Origin: Omphiscola glabra
Taxonomy: Eukaryota; Mollusca; Gastropoda; Lymnaeidae
Direction of reading: 5' to 3'
NCBI GenBank assembly: GCA_964017045.1
Contig: OZ024794.1
Coordinates: forward strand, 21,749,316 to 21,813,315
Length of the DNA stretch: 64,000 nucleotides
Shown: one piece after another, positions 1 to 12,400 of the stretch
How the letters are laid out: every line of letters starts with the position of its first letter
Numbering within the stretch: position 1 is the stretch's first letter
Position numbers and translations under genes: made by a program
The notes under the pieces: model-generated
The model's database searches: none
Told to the model about the DNA's origin: nothing
Seen by the model: only the letters and a program-made list of their open reading frames with translations

Positions 1-228
1 AATTTTGTAAATATTTCATTAACCATGTGTCCATTGGTGAAAGGGTTGCCCACTGCTGATCTAAATAAAAGACATTTAAGAAATGTGGTTTTTACAATAA
101 CTGTGTTTATGATAAAAATAATTATAATTAGTTATTGTTTGGTGGAAATAAGTTGCTTTACCACATATATTATTTATTTTTATCTTGACTTATATTTTTG
201 CTATCACAGTACCTTATTTTTTTCACAG

Positions 229-408
229 GGGAGGTTTTAGACTCTTTAAATTCTTTGGATTTGGGCTTCCTGTAGCTGCTGGTAGCCTACTGGGTTATGC
301 TTGGTATGATCATGATTTTCGTAAACAGCTAGAAGCCAACATACCTTATGCAAAAGAGTTGCTAGGAAATATACTACCTGAAAGCAACACTGAACCTATT
401 ATAGACAG
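229..408 (+). CDS. IMMT: MIC60 exon: inner-membrane anchor
   Basis: The acceptor is TTTTTTCACAG and the donor ACAG|GTATTT. The exon encodes FGFGLPVAAGSLLGYAW, a Gly/Ala-rich membrane segment, then DHDFRKQLEANIPYAKELLG, the conserved stretch after the anchor in MIC60 proteins. It enters with one base completing a split codon and leaves in phase 2. Confidence 0.92.
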
Positions 409-3400
409 GTATTTAAAATTTACTTAATTTGCTCTTAATGTGAGTTTCAGAGCATATCTTTTGTTAAAAAAAAAATAATTAAAATCTTAGTCGTGCACAT
501 TTTCTAGTCATCGCAATTGATTGTTTTATATAAATCAATAATGTATTATGTTGGTGTATAAATATATAATGGTTCCATGACAAAATGACAAGTGACAAAA
601 TGACAAGGGACAAAACGACAAGTGACAAAACGACAAGTGACAAAACGACAGGGTGACAAAATGACAAGGTGAAAAAACGACAAGGCAACAAAACGACAAG
701 GTGACAAAATGACAAGTGACAAAACGACAAGTCTTCAACGCCTCCACTGTCTTTAATGCCTTACATCGGTGTTTCCCAACGTGGGGCAATTTGAAAATGA
801 GCTATCTAGAACTTGAAAACACAAACATCTCACTAACGTTAAACAATAAATTATTACTAATAATTAAAATAATATAGAAAATATTTCATTAAAATTATTT
901 CATACATGAATGTCAGTTCTCCATATATGTTTTGAAAATTTACTTACTATGTTTCCTCACCAATTTCCTAGTGATTTCTTCCTAAAATCTATCATTAAAG
1001 CTTCTTGACTGAACAACCGTATTTTTGAATATTAAAAATTATGTATATGTTACATGGCGGCAAAGAATTTTAGAAAAGCTTAGTTGGGGCATGGCTCGAA
1101 AAAGGTTGGGAAACACTGGCTTAGGTGGGGCATGGCACAAAAAAGGTTGGGCAACACTGGCTTAGGTGGGGCATGGCACAAAAAAGGTTGGGCAACACTG
1201 GCTTAGGTGGGGCATGGCACGAAAAAGGTTGGGAAACACTGGCTTAGGTGGGGCATGGCACGAAAAAGGTTGGGAACCACTGCCTAGCATACAATCAGTG
1301 GCGTAGTGAGGGGGGCAAGGGGGCATCATGCCCCGGGCGCTACTCACAAAGGGGCGCCAAATGGTATATTTTACTATAATATTGTATGGTTTTTGAATAG
1401 GGGGGGGGCGCTAAAAAGGTATTGGGGGGCGCTAACAGGGTATTGTGCCCCGGGCGCGAGTTAAGCTCGCTACGCCACTGCATACAATAAAGTATGGTCA
1501 ACTTTTTTTTTATATTTAACATGCCTTATAGTTGGGGAAACACGGTATTGGATTATCAGACTAACCGTAACCTCAAACCTTGTCATTTTGTCACCTTGTC
1601 GTTTTGTCACTTGTCGTTTTGTCACCTTGTCGTTTTGTCACTTGTCGTTTTGTCACCTTGTCGTTTTGTCAGTTGTCGTTTCGTCTGGTTACCGTTGCAA
1701 ACATAATAAACTCGTGCGGCGGTCACATCAAAGAGCTTTGATGTTCGCAGCGATGGGTTTGAAATATTGTTACTTTCTTAGTGGAGTCGTCCGCCTAATT
1801 CTGTGTTAGTGGTGATGAAAAATAACATGAGTTTGACACATGTGCTCTAGAAGCTGGAGTTGGTGTGCAACAGTGTAGTGCTGTTTTAGTGCAGTTTCCT
1901 GTACAGTGTAATTAGATAGTAATAGACCTTTTGAGATCCTAATCTTATGCATAATAACAGACATACTTGAGATAATAATTAAAAACTTTAATTAATTACA
2001 CATTTTATTTTTAATTACTGTAATTAGTAATTGTAATTAATTAATATCCATGTAATTGTCCTTTTTTAATTGCTCAGTAAATGTTTATTTTCAGAGTAAA
2101 AGTGAAAATACTGAATAGCAGATCACATCTTTATGAATATAGTGTCATGGTATACAACATACTCATATAGTACTTTGACCCAATATGACATACATTTTGT
2201 CTCCAAGGAATGAGCAAGCTGAACATTATAATTTAAATTATGTCATGGTTGCTCATACACACAGACAATCACTGAAATTTTTAAGGGTCTGCTACAAAAT
2301 ATGATTGTGTATTCAAATATACAGTAAAATCATTTAATGAACTTCTCTGACTTTCTTGTATAACAATAAAATCCAAAAGCGGGTTCCCAAAAATGTACAT
2401 GTACTGCACTGTAAAAGGAAATATGACTAACTAAAACAATGTTTAAATAAAAAAAAAAGTAATTGTAATTACAGGTCAATAGTAGAGTAATTTGTAATGG
2501 TAATTAAGTACACTTTTGAATGAAGTAATGTAAATTGTAGATAATTACAAATATAGGTCGTGTAATTCTAATGGTAATTAATCTCATTTTAATGTAATTA
2601 TGCGCAAGTCTGATAACCGAATACTGTGTTTCTCCAACGATAAGGCATGTAAAATATCTTAAAAATTGACCTTACTTTATTGTATGTAAGGCATTAAAGA
2701 CGGAGGATGAGTTGGCATTGATAACTTGTCATTTTGTCGTTTTGTCACTTTGTCGTTTTGTCACTTGTCGTTTTGTCACCTTGTCGTTTTGTCACCTTGT
2801 CGTTTTGTCACTTGTCGCTTTGTCTTTTGTCGTTTTGTCTGGTTACCATATATAATATATCTAGATGCTAAAAAGTTTCATTTTTACCTCTCACTCAGAA
2901 AGGCAAAACCAGAAGCCTCAAAAAGTCTTGAAAAAGCCCCAATACCCACAATACTAAATGTAAGTTGTCTGTGTTTTTTAAATGTATCTTTGCATGTAAT
3001 AAAAGCATGAACATTTTGTGAGAACAATATTTATTTAAATATAAAACTTTTTTTTGGGTCTTTTTTCAAGATTTAGGGGAAAATGTATCTGAAAGTGATT
3101 TATTTTAAAAATTGTTTCTTGGTAACTTTTATTTTTAATAGTTTCAACTTTCCTAAAATAATATTCAGCTCAATATTGTCAACTTTATGTAACAGATAGT
3201 TAATTTTCACAGATTCAAGAGAAAGATCCACAGATTGTTCCCCACAACACAGGTATTTGTTTGAATGTTTAATTAAATGTTCTTAAACAATAATTTTTTT
3301 AATTTAAAAAAAAAATAACACACATATTTTTGGAATGTACTAAACATGCAAATTAGTAGGTTGCATCATGATTAGGTCATTTTTGTGTTTTCTTGTTTTT

Positions 3401-6400
3401 TGTTTATTTATACTTAATTAGCATCTTTTAGCTCCTGTTTTTTTCTTTTTGTGTAAAAAATTCATTTATTTGTTGGCATTTATTGTAAATTATATCAAAA
3501 CTTTCATTATGTTCAAATTTTGAATCAGCTATTATTTAAGAATTTTTGCACCATTGACACATTGTTGAGAAAAATAAATGTTGCAGTTACTTTGAGGGAA
3601 TTTAAATGTCAATATACTAAGGCACTGTAATGATAAGTTTTACAGTTTATTTGGTATCAGTACTGATATTAATGTTAAGTGGGAATGCATCTATTTAACT
3701 TAACACTCTCCTACTTAACCTACTTTTGCTTCCCTTCCAGTCTTAGAAAATACAGGAACATAACTCCAACTTAAAACCTAATTTATTTTTTAAAAAGTAT
3801 ACAAAAATGGCAAGAGTTTTCAAAAATATATATATTTGTTTTTTTTAAATGTCTCTGTTACATGAAATGTAAATATCAAGATTAAGAAATTGTTTTTATG
3901 AAATTAAAGTGGAATAAAAAATCTAAAGTTGAACTTGGAACTTTTTACATAAGTTCACTGCCATCACAAGGACCACTGTTACCTTCAAAAACCTCAGTTC
4001 TTGTACTATCTTTGAAGCCTTGATTTAGAGTTATGTTGAAACAATAAAAGAACTTCTTTCACTTTTCTATATCAATATTAATTAATTCCATGTGATGGAA
4101 TGCTGCCTCCTTTTGTAGTAATGCAATTTTGTTTGTCCAATATGGTGAGATGTCGGTAATTATGAATGATTTTGTGAAATGTTGATAGATGTGTTCCAGA
4201 GATTGTGTGGGGTGGAATAAACGCATTTCGGGCCATGGGAATTGCCTGGCTCCAGAGACTCTTGTGGTCCAAGGACAGTGTTTGGGGTGTGAAAAGGTTT
4301 AATGAGAGGGAGAATGTGCTTTGTTTTCTGTAGGGAATTCACTTAGAAGCAACTTACACATCATTAATCAGAAGATAGACTCACGATAGTGCGGCCCTGC
4401 GCGGGGACGCACAGAGCTCTTACAGATATGGACCTGGATATTGATTTTCCAAGACTGCTCTCAAAGGCTCTTATGGTGCCAACATGACGCCAGTGAGAGT
4501 AAATACCCCCGAAGGTGGCGCCTCTGCTAGTTTAAATAATATTGCTTCGTACCTGGATAATGAAAGGAGACTAAAACTTTTGTATTTTTCCATAAAAAGA
4601 ATGTTCTCTCAGGAACTAAGTAGTCACAAGGTATTAGGTAGGAACTAAGAGGAGCTTTGGTTGTGCGTAAATGCAATAACATATAATTATGATTTGAATG
4701 GCTATCAAAAAAATACAACATACAGAACAAACTTTCTTCATAAAGCTTTACTGTGTTCTATTTTTCTGAAACCTTGACAATTTTTAAATATATATATTTA
4801 CAATATCTTATTCTTGAGAGATACAAATATAATTAGCAGAAAGCCTTATATTTTTCATATTTGATTGTGCCTTCATCATTGAATTTATTTTCTGTTTGAT
4901 TAATACACACTAGCCATTTACAGTAACAGAATTTTAGCAATATTTATAATGTATAACAAATATAATTTGTTATACATTATAAATATTGACTTAAAACTCA
5001 TCTATTACTTTCTGTTTTCAATGATAAACTCACTTGATATTATTTGAAATAAACTACAGGACAGATGTCACGGTGGATCTGGCAGAATTGGAGTTTTTCT
5101 CAATGATTCTTAATTTAATTTGATTTTCTTTCAGCAAATTACTTTGGTGTTCCCTATACTGCAGTATGCACTACGACCACTGAATTAGACATAAACAGTG
5201 ATAAACCGAAGCAGCATCCCATACGAATGAAAAAATATAATTCAAAACTAAATCCTGAACTTTACGCCTCTTACATTCCCCCTTCACTTGGTAAAGCTAA
5301 GAGAGACAGTATCACAGAACAAGACTCAAATGATGAAAATAACGAAATTAATGAAAAAGGTATCATAATTGTCAAAGCAGTAATTCCATTACCATTCATT
5401 AGTTCATAATAAGTTTTGACTTGCTCCCCAATTGTATTAATACATTATGAAATGTTGCCATATTATTTTATTTTTTGAGTCATTAAAATAAAAAATCCAC
5501 CTTCTTCATTAAGTGCTATTTAGAAAAACAATATTTCCTTTTTGATCATTGAGCAATAAAAAAAAATCATTTGGAGTCTAAAATAACCATTGGAGTCTTA
5601 CTAGATTTATATGCATGAATTTCTTATGTTTGAAATGTACATAGATTGCAAAATGTTCATGGTAAAAGATATGAACATTGAATACCATTTTATTGATTTT
5701 AGCTACTTATATATTTTGCTTGCAATCTTTTTCAAATAATAACTTTTTTTCCCTAAATGATGACTCATTTGCGTGTCATTCCATTATGGTTGGATTATTA
5801 ATAGGAGATGAAAGTACTACATTGGAACAGGCGAAGAAGGGCACTATTACATATTTTACCATGAAAATATTAATGTTGTTTTGAACTTGCTGAGTAACTC
5901 TTCGGTTCTTATTTTGTTCCAAAGACTTAGTTCCCCTTTATTATCAAAATTGTTGAGCTTATCTGTTTTTAAAGGAGTTGGCAGTGACAATGAATCAGTT
6001 GATAGTGATGACGAAGAAGAAGACAATGATGATAGCAGTGACAGTTTCAGAGATAATGTTCTTGAAAATAAAGAAGTAACTAATCTTGGTATGAAATATT
6101 TAAGTTCAAATGAAATATTTGTTGGTATAGAAACTAATTGATTGAATAAAAATATTTTAAAAGAAACAAAAATTCATTAGTGAAGGCTTTTAAAAAATAT
6201 GCTATGATTTAAGAATTTCATGCAAAACATTCTAATCACTTAGTTTGTAAAAAAACCTCCACGTTTTATTAATAATTTCATCAATAATTAATAATTATTG
6301 CCCCATCAGTGTTAAAATTTTTCTTAATATCTCTTAAAAAGTATTGTTTAAATAAAATTATTATTGTTTCATTATTTCAATTTCAACAGTTCATATCTTT

Positions 6401-9400
6401 TTGTTTGATTGTATTATACTTTTCAATAAAGGAGCTGTAATATTCCTTCACTCAGTGTATTTTTTTGAGAACTGTTTAAAAGCAATATTTTTTCTAAAGC
6501 TTAATTAATATATACCATAAATCAATGGTGAACTTAAAATTATTAAATGTCAGTAAAAATGAATGAATAATACTCTAAAAAATCTGGTCATGCATCTATG
6601 CAATTACAATTGACATTAACTTAAGTGGTCATATTGCTCAACAAAACCTTGAGGATAATGTTTGTTTACTTTTTATGTGAACTTTTCAGTGCACACAGAG
6701 AAACCCAATCCCTTTGAAGATATGAAAGGTATCAACAAAAAAAAAATAATTTTGTTCACTAAGTTAATGTGTTTTGATGCAAGTAAATGTATTTCCCCTG
6801 TATTGAAAAGTGACTGAATTCAGATACCATTGCTGCTAATTTGTTAATAAAATCCAATCATTTACATATCTATTAACAATATTTCCATATTAACTATTGC
6901 ACATTTTTTGTGTGTTTGATATTTTAAAAATAATTTAATAATTCTTCAGATCCAGAAAAACAACTAACGGAAGAAATTATTCAAAGCAGAAGCAATCCTC
7001 TCCAAGAGTTTACTGGTAAACTCATGCATTTAAATGTGTTTAAAAAATTGTGTGTTATATTTACATTGAATCCTATAAATATGTTCTTAAATTTGCTTCT
7101 TTTTCTAATAAATGCCTCATAAACCAAATACTAATATTTAGCTTATCTGCAGGGGTGATTCCGGTTCAGAATCAGGCCTATCAGACTCTTCAAGTGCAGC
7201 GAGTTGAAGATTTGTTAAGTGAAAATGATCCAGGTCTCCCATTTGACTGTTCTTGTTACATTTTCTGAATTATTTTTTGTTTGTTGCTATATTTTATGTT
7301 GTTTTTATTTCTTTTCAATGCTTTTGCAAATTTGTTTCCCTTTCTATTGAAATGAATATTAAAATTTTAAAAATTGTATTATAGCTACCTGTATTTTTAA
7401 TGCCAAATATAATACATGTATTGATCTCTTTTATGTAATTTTTATATACCTTATCATATGCTCCAATAATGTACAGATTTCTCAGGCTCATCATTCAACA
7501 TTTAAAAGAAATGACCAATTGATTGTATATTTTCAAAAGAAATTACAGGAATTAAATAATTGTTTTGATGGCATATTTTATTAGATGCTCCCAATGCTGA
7601 AGGAAATCTAGGAACTGCTCTTGCAAAAGACATGATAAAGAAAGAAGGTAGAGAGGAATTATTTCAGCTTTTGCTATACTCATAATTAAAGTTTTACTGA
7701 AAAAGAGGTTTTATTTTTGTCATACTCTTGAGTATTTTACTTCATATCAGGAAGAATAGACACTATACATTTTTCTTGAATGTTTTTGTCTGGATATTTC
7801 AGAAAAGATAGATGGCAAGATTGATCCAAGGGTCATAGATTCACATATCAGAAAGAGAGAGGATGATGAAAAAGCAGACAATGCAGGTGACTTAACAAAA
7901 TAAATTACTATCTGAAAGTATTATTATTATAGAACATTATTATTTAAGTTTATATAAATAGCAATTGAAGAGCAAGAGCGAAATGATTTTTGTAAAAAGA
8001 TATATGTCATGAAATTGTAATTTTAAATTTTCCACACATTTCATTCCATTGCCAATTTTTCTTAGTCGGTGTAATTCTAAGTTGTGTAATAATATCTTTT
8101 TATCTCTTTTGAGTTCATTCTTATATTCCCCAGTTGTCTGACATTCTTTATCTACATTTGGTTGCAAAGTGTTATAAGGTTACCTATTTCTGTGGCCAAG
8201 ACTGGTAATATTTGTTTACCTTATACTGCGTACTATCAATCCCAAATGTGGCCAAGACTGGTAATATTTGTTTACCTTGTTTACCTTATACTGCATACTA
8301 TCAATCCCAATTTTCCGTATTGTATTTCTTGCTCCACAATATTCATTCTTGACAGTTGATTTTTCTCATTATAACTGAATTCAGGATCTCCTTGAACCTG
8401 TTAACATCTAAGATCTTTCTAATCCAATTTTGGTAAAAACCCTGCGGTCTTTTAGAGACCAAAAAGACAAAGCCCACAGATCATTCATGGCTAACAGAAA
8501 GAATATAAAATTAAGAACACTTGACACCAAATCTTGTGTGTCTTCAAACATTTTTTTTGTTTGCAAAGGGCTTATGACTTTTTTTCATACTCCCTTACAC
8601 AATAGAATGCCAAATATAAAAATGGGTGTACTTCTACTTCTATGTTACTTAATTCTTTTGCACACATGTTGAGGATTCAAGTTTTCCATTAAAAGATTCT
8701 AGGAACTTGCATCTTTGGGCTTGAGGTTTGCAATCCTGCAACATTTTTAATTTCTCCTTTGTAGTTTTTTGTGTGCTTAAAAGATATACAAGGGTCTTAT
8801 TTTCTACCAATGATTTGGATATATCTATGTAACACATTTCTATATAACATACAATTTATTTTACCTCCTAAGCACTGGAGGTAGTTATTCACAAGCTGAT
8901 GACAAGTAGCCAGAATTTAACAGAGGAAGCAATTCAGGCTCAGAGAGACCTAGCTGCTTCTATTAGTAGTCACACCAAGCTACTAAAGCAGGCTATGGAT
9001 GACTCATCAGATGTAAGTTGTTTATACCTTATTTTGAAGTTTTTGAAATGTCACTGTCAGTATTTTAAAATCTTAAGATTTAGTTATTTTAGTGGATGTT
9101 TCATTGTATTTGTTGTAAAATTAATTTGTCTTCTAAGAATGTCAGTCAATCCACACAGATATTTGTCTTTCATCTTGTGTCATTTTTTTCTTGTTTCATT
9201 TTTAATTTCTTAATATTGTTACAGATACTGCAAAAGGATGCACAATGGGAGGCTGTAGCTATATCTCACAAGGAGAGGGAACGCGCCATGTTAAGAGCTA
9301 ATGAATTAGCATTAGAGTCAAAGTAAGATTATTAGTATAAACAATGGCTTCCTTTTTTTTTCCCCCAATACCCTTTTTAATTTTTGTTTTAAGAATCTGT

Positions 9401-12400
9401 GACTACCAAGTGAACATTCTTGCTTATATCTATTTGTATCTGTATGATTATTTACTTAAGCTGTCTTCAAGAGTTTTCTATTGATCTCGTTCCTGTGCTT
9501 TCCTTTCCAGTTGCTTCCAGTTGTATCCCATTAATAGTTTTCCTGCCTATAGCTCGCCTCTCAATGTTTTCTTTGGCCTTTCTCTCTTCCTGTGGCCTTC
9601 CTTTATCCCTGTGGGTCCCATGTTAGGGATTAGCTGGTGATGTTGTCTGGGTGTTTATGAAGAGTGTGCCCTATGTTTGGCCTTTTTATGTCCAGGATCT
9701 TTCAAATGCAAGCGTTTGTAAAGGTCTTTACTTTCTGCATGATGCCGTTCTTCAAGTTCTGGCTCCAAAGAGTAGGACTGATTTGATGTTTGTGTTGAAA
9801 ATTCTAACTTAAGTTTGCAGTCAGCTCCTTTTATTCATATATTTTCTTTAACAGCACAATTGGTTCACAACCTTTCCAATATGATCCCTGATATTTGCTT
9901 ATGATCCCCCAATTATGCCAATAATGCCATCCAAGGAGGTGAAGGCCTCCACTTCTTCTCGCATTTCCTGCTAAGGAGTAGGAAATGCATTCTTGGGTAG
10001 TTGTGTTTATCTACATGATCTTTGTCTTACTTCTATAAATATTAACTCCTTTATTATTTTCAGACGAAGCTTAGAAAAACTAAGAGATGTTATAACTGAG
10101 AGCAAAACTAACAACGTGACCAAACAGAATCCAGCAATCTTGCCTGCAAGCAAGAAAGTCAATGACCTTCTGAAAGACTTGAACAGTGCTAATACTCAGG
10201 TTATTATTTTTACAGTCTATGTAATTTAAAAGTAAAACATATAGTCATTAGAATATTTAGGGTTACAGTTCTTAGCTTAAATATTAAGCTCTACTACCAG
10301 TGCTGCACATAAAAGTTGGTTTTTAATGCTTTTTTAGTTAACTTGAAACAAGATTTCATTTTTTAAATTAAAATGTGTAAATTTCTGGACTTTTATGTTT
10401 ATGTAATTTCTGCACTTTTATGGTTATGATTCATTCTGTGCTCAAAGTTAAAAAAAATTAATAAACATTTGCTTTAATAAATTTGAAAGAAAAACTGTTA
10501 ATGACATCTTAATCCCCTACTAAAGATTATTTTATGGTCTTTTTTTAAATATTTGCCAGGTGCGACAGGCAGAGGCTGAAGCTAATGTCATGCAGAAATA
10601 TAAAGAATTGGTAGATAAAGGCAGAAAACAGTTTCAAAAGGAAATTGAGAGCCTTATGCCAGATGTTAAAATTGGCACTGGTAAGATGCTCTCTGGATTT
10701 TTAATTTCATATTGCTAAAAATTAAATAAATTAATCAAATTTCTGTTGCCTCTTGTTGTACATCAACAACATTTTTTCATGTACACAGAAATTATATTTT
10801 AGCTGAAGTACACAGAAATTATATTTTAGCTGAATATATCTGTTAGAATGATTACTTTTACATTATACTTCCCTTATTATGACAAATTGTAAAAATAAAT
10901 TATACTAGTTGAATGATGCTGTGTTGGATGCTTTTGGAAATGAAAGTTTTTTAAATAATGAATAAATAAAATATGGTATAAATCGTTGCATTTTTTGTTT
11001 TTTTTTGGATTAAATTTGTCTAAAACGTCTTTGTCTTAATACATAGATTATAGATACATCAAAGATAAATGTATACATTTGTTAACAGCCTCTAGCAAAA
11101 GCTAAAGAAAAATATATGCCGAGGACAATATCTAATTGGTTAATAAATGTTAGTTTTCCATTTTTTGTGCTAAAGCTTGGCACAAATATACTTAAGTGAT
11201 TTAAATGTCCAGTTGCCAATTCTTCATGCTCATCAACCAGACTTGCTAATGAGCTTTATTGAAATGCTGGCAAGTGTCCACTTTAAGTTAATCAGTTCAT
11301 AAATGTGGAACATTAGCGGCTAAGTGTTAGGATATAGCAAAATTTTCTGTCTCACATCTATACTTAATCTTTTTTATACAGGTAAAAAATTAACTGAAGA
11401 CGAATTAAATGCCCTTATTGCCCATGCTCATCGTAGAATTGAGCAACTGCAGAGGCAAATAGCTGAGCAGTTAGCTATGGAGAGACAAAGACTATCTGTA
11501 GCGCTTGAGGCCCAGCGTCAAGAGGATTTGAATATCACTGATTCTGCTGTGGCCGAAGAACGCTCGCGTTTGCAGGAAGAATTTGATGTAGAAAAACAAA
11601 AAATGGTATGTTTAAGTAAACACTTAAATAGAGGCCCTTTAAAAAAATTGTGCAAGTGAACACTTGAACAGGTGGTAGGAAAGAGGAAAGAAATGTATTT
11701 GATTTATTAAAGGTTATAAAACAGTTGACAGTTTTATATCAAACAGTTGACAGTTTAATTGGCTGATAGGAAGTTTTATGGCATTTCATTAGTTACTCAT
11801 TTGACTTTAATACTAGCCCATTCAATATTTTATTGTATATCATCATAACAATAAAATTATCTGTAAACAAATATGCTTTAAAATAATATATTTTTCAATA
11901 GTTTAAGGAAAACAATTTTTAGAATAACACAAAAATTCGGAAAGGATTTTATAATAAAATTAGAAATAACCCGCCGAACAATGGTGGGGGAAATGTATAA
12001 ACTTACCATCTACTTGAGTTACTTGACAAAGCATGCATCCAAGAAATGCACTTCATAAGAATCCCAAGTAACACACTAACATCTGGGAATTTTATTTTTC
12101 GTGCCTATTTGAACACAATGTTACAGCAGCACCTAGAGAATTGTTATTTTTGATTCAATCTAAAAAAATCTCAATGGTGACACTTGGCAGGAACTGGAAT
12201 TCTTGATGAAAATAGAAACAGAGGTACGGAAACAGCTGTCTCGCCAGGCAGCCGCCCACAGTGACCATCTCAAGGATGTGCTGACCATACAACAGCAGCA
12301 ACTGGGTAAAGAATTCAACAGAGAGCTGAATGCCAAGTTGTTAGAAGAACGGGAGAAATTCCAGTCAGAAGTTGCAAGTTGGATTTCAAGGCTTAAGGGT

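Larger units (their letters stand above)
571..2847. mobile_element. Foldback-type DNA transposon with tandem-repeat inverted arms
   Basis: The left arm (571-766) is a run of short units such as GACAAAACGACAAGT followed by a unique stretch ending TGCCTTACAT. The right arm (2683-2847) is its inverted counterpart, starting ATGTAAGGCA and ending GTCTGGTTACC. The 9 bases on each side are identical (ATATATAAT at 562-570 and 2848-2856), which marks the ends as a target-site duplication. Long arms built of tandem units are typical of foldback elements; a 9-bp duplication fits both foldback and Mutator-like elements. No transposase is seen, so the copy is non-autonomous. The interior holds another partial right-type arm (1579-1693), a 41-bp tandem array and a MITE. 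Confidence 0.78.
409..2898 (+). other. IMMT: MIC60 intron filled by mobile elements
   Basis: No exon is seen between 409 and 2898. Nearly all of it (571-2847) is a foldback-type element that itself holds an old hAT-like piece and a MITE; these are listed separately. Confidence 0.7.

Noticed and set aside
5805..5839. Possible extra MIC60 exon after TATTAATAG
   Set aside because: The reading frame would fit, but no GT donor follows; the next bases are GGCACT.
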